Part shown: one piece after another, positions 61,970-64,000 of the stretch
Position numbering within the stretch: the first letter of the stretch is position 1
Layout: each line of letters starts with the position of its first letter
Origin: Haloferax sp. Atlit-12N
Lineage (GTDB): Archaea; Halobacteriota; Halobacteria; Halobacteriales; Haloferacaceae
NCBI RefSeq assembly: GCF_003383095.1
Contig: NZ_PSYW01000002.1
Coordinates: 310,001-374,000 of the forward strand
DNA: 64,000 nt
Direction of reading: 5' to 3'
The notes under the pieces: generated by a model
What the model was told of the DNA's origin: nothing
Seen by the model: the letters and a program-made list of their open reading frames with translations, nothing else
Database searches by the model: none
Position numbers and translations under genes: made by a program

Positions 61970-63019
61970 ATGACCCCAACAGAGATCGGTATACGCCTCG
62001 TCGCGGGGGTACTTCTCATCCTCGCGAACGGTTTCTTCGTGGCTATCGAGTTCGCGCTGACCCGCGCGCGCCAGTTCACCGAGTCCGAGTTCGTCGACGG
62101 CGACTCCCGACTCGAACGGGCCTGGGAGATGACCCAGGAGCTCGAGCTGTATCTCACGACCTGCCAAGTCGGAATCACGGCGTCGAGCATCGCCGTCGGT
62201 ATCGTCGCCGAACCCGCGCTGGCGGCCCTGTTCGAGCCGCTGTTCGCCGGCACGACGCTCGCAACCATCGGGGCCGGCGCGCTCATCGCGTACATGATTA
62301 TCAATCTCCTCCACCTCACCCACGGCGAGCAGACGCCGACGTACCTCGGCGTCGAGCGCTCCCGGATGGTCTGTCGCTACGGTGCGACGCCGCTGCACTG
62401 GTTTTACGTCGCCATCTCGCCCATCATCAAGTTCGGCGACTGGGTCGCCAAGTGGACGCTCAAGCTCTTCGGTATCGAGATGACGGGCGCGTGGCTCGAA
62501 ACCGAGACCGACGTCATCGAGTCCCGCGGCCAACTCCGCGAGCGTCTGGACTCGCTTCTCCAAGAGGGCGAACTCCCCGAAGAGCGCCGCGACGAGGTGC
62601 TCAACGCGCTCGACGTGGACGAACTCTCCATCAGCGAAATCATGATTCCGACAGACGACATCGTCTCGCTCTCGACGGCGGCGACGCCCGGCGAGAACTT
62701 CGACCGGATTCGGAACACGCCGCACACCCGCTTTCCGCTCGTCGGCGAGTCGCTGACGGACTTCCACGGCGTCGTCTACGCGCCCTCCATTATCGACAAC
62801 TTCGAGGCGCTCCGCGCCGGCGAGCGCTCGTTCGAAGAAATCGCCACGCCGACGATGACGCTCGCCGCCGACACGAACGTCAGCGACGCGTTCGACCAGT
62901 TCCAGGCGGAAGACCAAGAGCTCGCGCTCGTCCTGCGGGACGGCGAGGTCGTCGGCCTCCTCACCGCGACCGACGCCCTCGAAGCGGTCATGGGCGAACT
63001 CGACGACCCGCTCGACTAG
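61970..63019 (+). CDS. CNNM/CorC (hemolysin C) family transporter-like membrane protein
   Basis: A 349-residue protein with an N-terminal CNNM (DUF21) membrane domain of about four helices (GVLLILANGFFVAIEFALTRA, AGALIAYMIINLLHLTHGEQTPTYL) and two CBS domains in the last 130 residues (ISEIMIPTDDIVSLSTAATP, ATPTMTLAADTNVSDAFDQF). These proteins export or regulate magnesium, with CBS pairs sensing nucleotides. No C-terminal CorC_HlyC domain is present, which shortens it compared with typical 430-residue members. Divergent from the Lrp gene. Confidence 0.88.
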   Translation: MTPTEIGIRLVAGVLLILANGFFVAIEFALTRARQFTESEFVDGDSRLERAWEMTQELELYLTTCQVGITASSIAVGIVAEPALAALFEPLFAGTTLATIGAGALIAYMIINLLHLTHGEQTPTYLGVERSRMVCRYGATPLHWFYVAISPIIKFGDWVAKWTLKLFGIEMTGAWLETETDVIESRGQLRERLDSLLQEGELPEERRDEVLNALDVDELSISEIMIPTDDIVSLSTAATPGENFDRIRNTPHTRFPLVGESLTDFHGVVYAPSIIDNFEALRAGERSFEEIATPTMTLAADTNVSDAFDQFQAEDQELALVLRDGEVVGLLTATDALEAVMGELDDPLD

Positions 63020-63143
63020 CGTCACCGACTCTTCTTCGGCTTTTTTCGACGTGTGGCCGCGGCTCACAGCGACGGCGTTCCGGGAAAACGAGCGTGGTCA
63101 TCGAGACCCGCGGACGACTCTCGACGTGTGACGAATCGAAGAA

Positions 63144-63292
63144 TGCCCGGGGTGGGCTCCGAACCCACGATCTCCGCATGTCCCAGGTGCGAGGCCGGCA
63201 TGACCTCGCGAGGGGCGGAGGCTTCCAAGGCGTTCCGCACCGATTGTGAAACCCTATGAGTGCGGCGCTATGTCCAGCTAAGCCACCCGGGC
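63144..63292 (-). tRNA. tRNA-Met(CAT), elongator, with 75-nt intron
   Basis: Exons fold to a 74-nt tRNA: acceptor GCCCGGG/CCCGGGC with discriminator A, anticodon stem CCGCA/TGCGG, loop ctCATaa. The intron occupies 63180-63254 (75 nt) after the base 3' of the anticodon, the usual archaeal site, removed by splicing endonuclease at a bulge-helix-bulge. The length equals that reported for H. volcanii elongator tRNA-Met. CCA is not encoded. Confidence 0.95.
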
Positions 63293-63317
63293 TCAACTTC
63301 CCGTTGTGTGCTGGTTG

Positions 63318-63325
63318 TATTTAAG
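63318..63325 (-). promoter_or_regulatory. TATA box of tRNA-Met
   Basis: On the minus strand cttaaata is centred about 30 nt upstream of the tRNA 5' end in otherwise GC-rich DNA, a good TATA position for a very short leader. Confidence 0.6.
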
Positions 63326-63420
63326 CTTCTCATCTCCGACGGCCGCGGGGCGAGTCACCACGCCACTCGATTCGCGTCGTCACCCGCGGATTTATGTCCC
63401 AACACTGGGTGCACACACGC

Positions 63421-64000
63421 ATGAGCCAACCGGAGATCGTCCAGTCCGTCCTCGGAGAGGAAGACGTGGTGACGCGCGTCCACCTCGGGGGCGAGGACGA
63501 ACTGTTTGTAACTCCGACGCGGACGCTCGTCTATCGGGCCGAAGGCCTCCTCTCTGACGAGTCCGTCGACGAATTCTCGCACGCTGCCGAGCGACTGTCC
63601 GTCAAGGAAGGCCGACGAAAAGCGAAGCTCTCGCTCGACTACGGTCTCGACGGGAGCGAGACGTTCTCGATGTCCTCGAAGCGACTCGACGACGCGCTCC
63701 AGCCCATCGTCGAGGGCGTGCTCGCGGCCGCCGGCGTGACCGACGAGGACGGCGAGCGCGTCGTCCAGACGTTCCGATTCAGCGAACTCACGTTCGTCGT
63801 CACCGACGCCCGCGTCGTCCGGCACATCGGCAGCGCGGTCTGGGACGAAGACTACGAATCGTACCACTACGCCAACGTGACCGACCTCGAATTCGAGTCG
63901 GGAAGCGTCGCCACGACGGTCGTGCTCACCGTCGACGGCCGCCAAGAGCGGTTCAAGATTCCCAACGAGGAGGCGCGACTCGTCCGCGAGAAACTCGCGC
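63421..64000 (+). CDS. haloarchaeal protein of unknown function (DUF7115-like), 3' end outside window
   Basis: The first 193 codons of a soluble acidic protein. The start ATG 63421 follows a TATA-like tttatgtcc at 63391-63399, so it is probably leaderless. Two similar halves are visible: EDELFVTPTRTLVYRAEGLL near 26-45 and a later strand-rich segment LTFVVTDARVVRHIGSAVWD, suggesting PH-like domains. The end is beyond the window. Confidence 0.75.
   Translation, partial: MSQPEIVQSVLGEEDVVTRVHLGGEDELFVTPTRTLVYRAEGLLSDESVDEFSHAAERLSVKEGRRKAKLSLDYGLDGSETFSMSSKRLDDALQPIVEGVLAAAGVTDEDGERVVQTFRFSELTFVVTDARVVRHIGSAVWDEDYESYHYANVTDLEFESGSVATTVVLTVDGRQERFKIPNEEARLVREKLA

Overview
The window is chromosomal DNA of a halophilic euryarchaeon, almost certainly Haloferax (H. 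volcanii or a close relative). The evidence is GC-rich DNA with strongly acidic proteins, archaeal-type ribosomal proteins and an archaeal S10/spc-type ribosomal cluster, leaderless-type promoters, bacterioruberin (C50 carotenoid) genes, HMG-CoA reductase, and an elongator tRNA-Met with a 75-nt intron, the length known for H. volcanii. No insertion sequence, CRISPR array, prophage or replication origin was seen. Most of the window is core genome.

Layout. 1-12.7 kb: a 2-oxoacid dehydrogenase E1-alpha gene cut by the window edge, a hydrolase, a fused formate/nitrite-type channel plus UspA protein, a DsbA-like oxidoreductase, an SDR, a Thr-nucleophile asparaginase, isocitrate dehydrogenase (icd), two tandem paralogous membrane proteins, a cupin, a zinc-ribbon protein and hmgA. 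12.8-24.7 kb: an amidohydrolase, the overlapping nadA-nadB-nadC operon for de novo NAD synthesis, an MFS transporter, pyrF, a membrane-anchored J-domain protein, a GTPBP1-like GTPase, mch with a translationally coupled unknown gene, and a thiamine-binding protein. 24.7-27.6 kb: small proteins, a BrkB/YihY membrane protein, and two tRNA-Gly(GCC) genes beside tRNA-like debris.

27.9-42.2 kb is one long co-directional ribosomal cluster: a SPOUT RNA methyltransferase, rpl3, rpl4, rpl23, rpl2, rps19, rpl22, rps3, rpl29, rnp1 (RNase P protein), rps17, rpl14, rpl24, rps4e, rpl5, rps14, rps8, rpl6, rpl32e, rpl19e, rpl18, rps5, rpl30, rpl15 and secY. Most genes overlap by 1-10 nt or lie 1-4 nt apart. 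A hairpin with a pyrimidine tail follows secY.

42.3-51.5 kb: a DEDD-type exonuclease, an alpha/beta hydrolase, secreted proteins, a TIGR00300-family enzyme, a lipoprotein, UspA, a DUF1059 protein, a PGF-CTERM-type surface protein with a membrane partner, an ATP-grasp protein and a ZIP transporter. 51.6-58.7 kb is the carotenoid region: crtD-lyeJ-cruF in one operon, then on the other strand an EamA transporter, a bacterio-opsin-activator-type HTH regulator and crtB. crtB makes phytoene; after desaturation to lycopene (CrtI is not in this window), LyeJ, CrtD and CruF convert lycopene to bacterioruberin. 58.9-64 kb: small zinc-ribbon and HTH proteins, a Spondin_N lipoprotein, an Lrp/AsnC regulator, a CNNM/CorC-type transporter, the intron-containing tRNA-Met and a partial unknown gene.

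I found no clear new multi-gene system. The best leads are small: degenerate echoes of the icd 3' end followed by three consecutive hairpins; an operator-like inverted repeat over the start of the PGF-CTERM gene; a 12-mer repeated upstream of an HTH gene and a lipoprotein gene; an orphan promoter in an unusually long convergent intergenic stretch; and crtB apparently co-transcribed with an HTH regulator.
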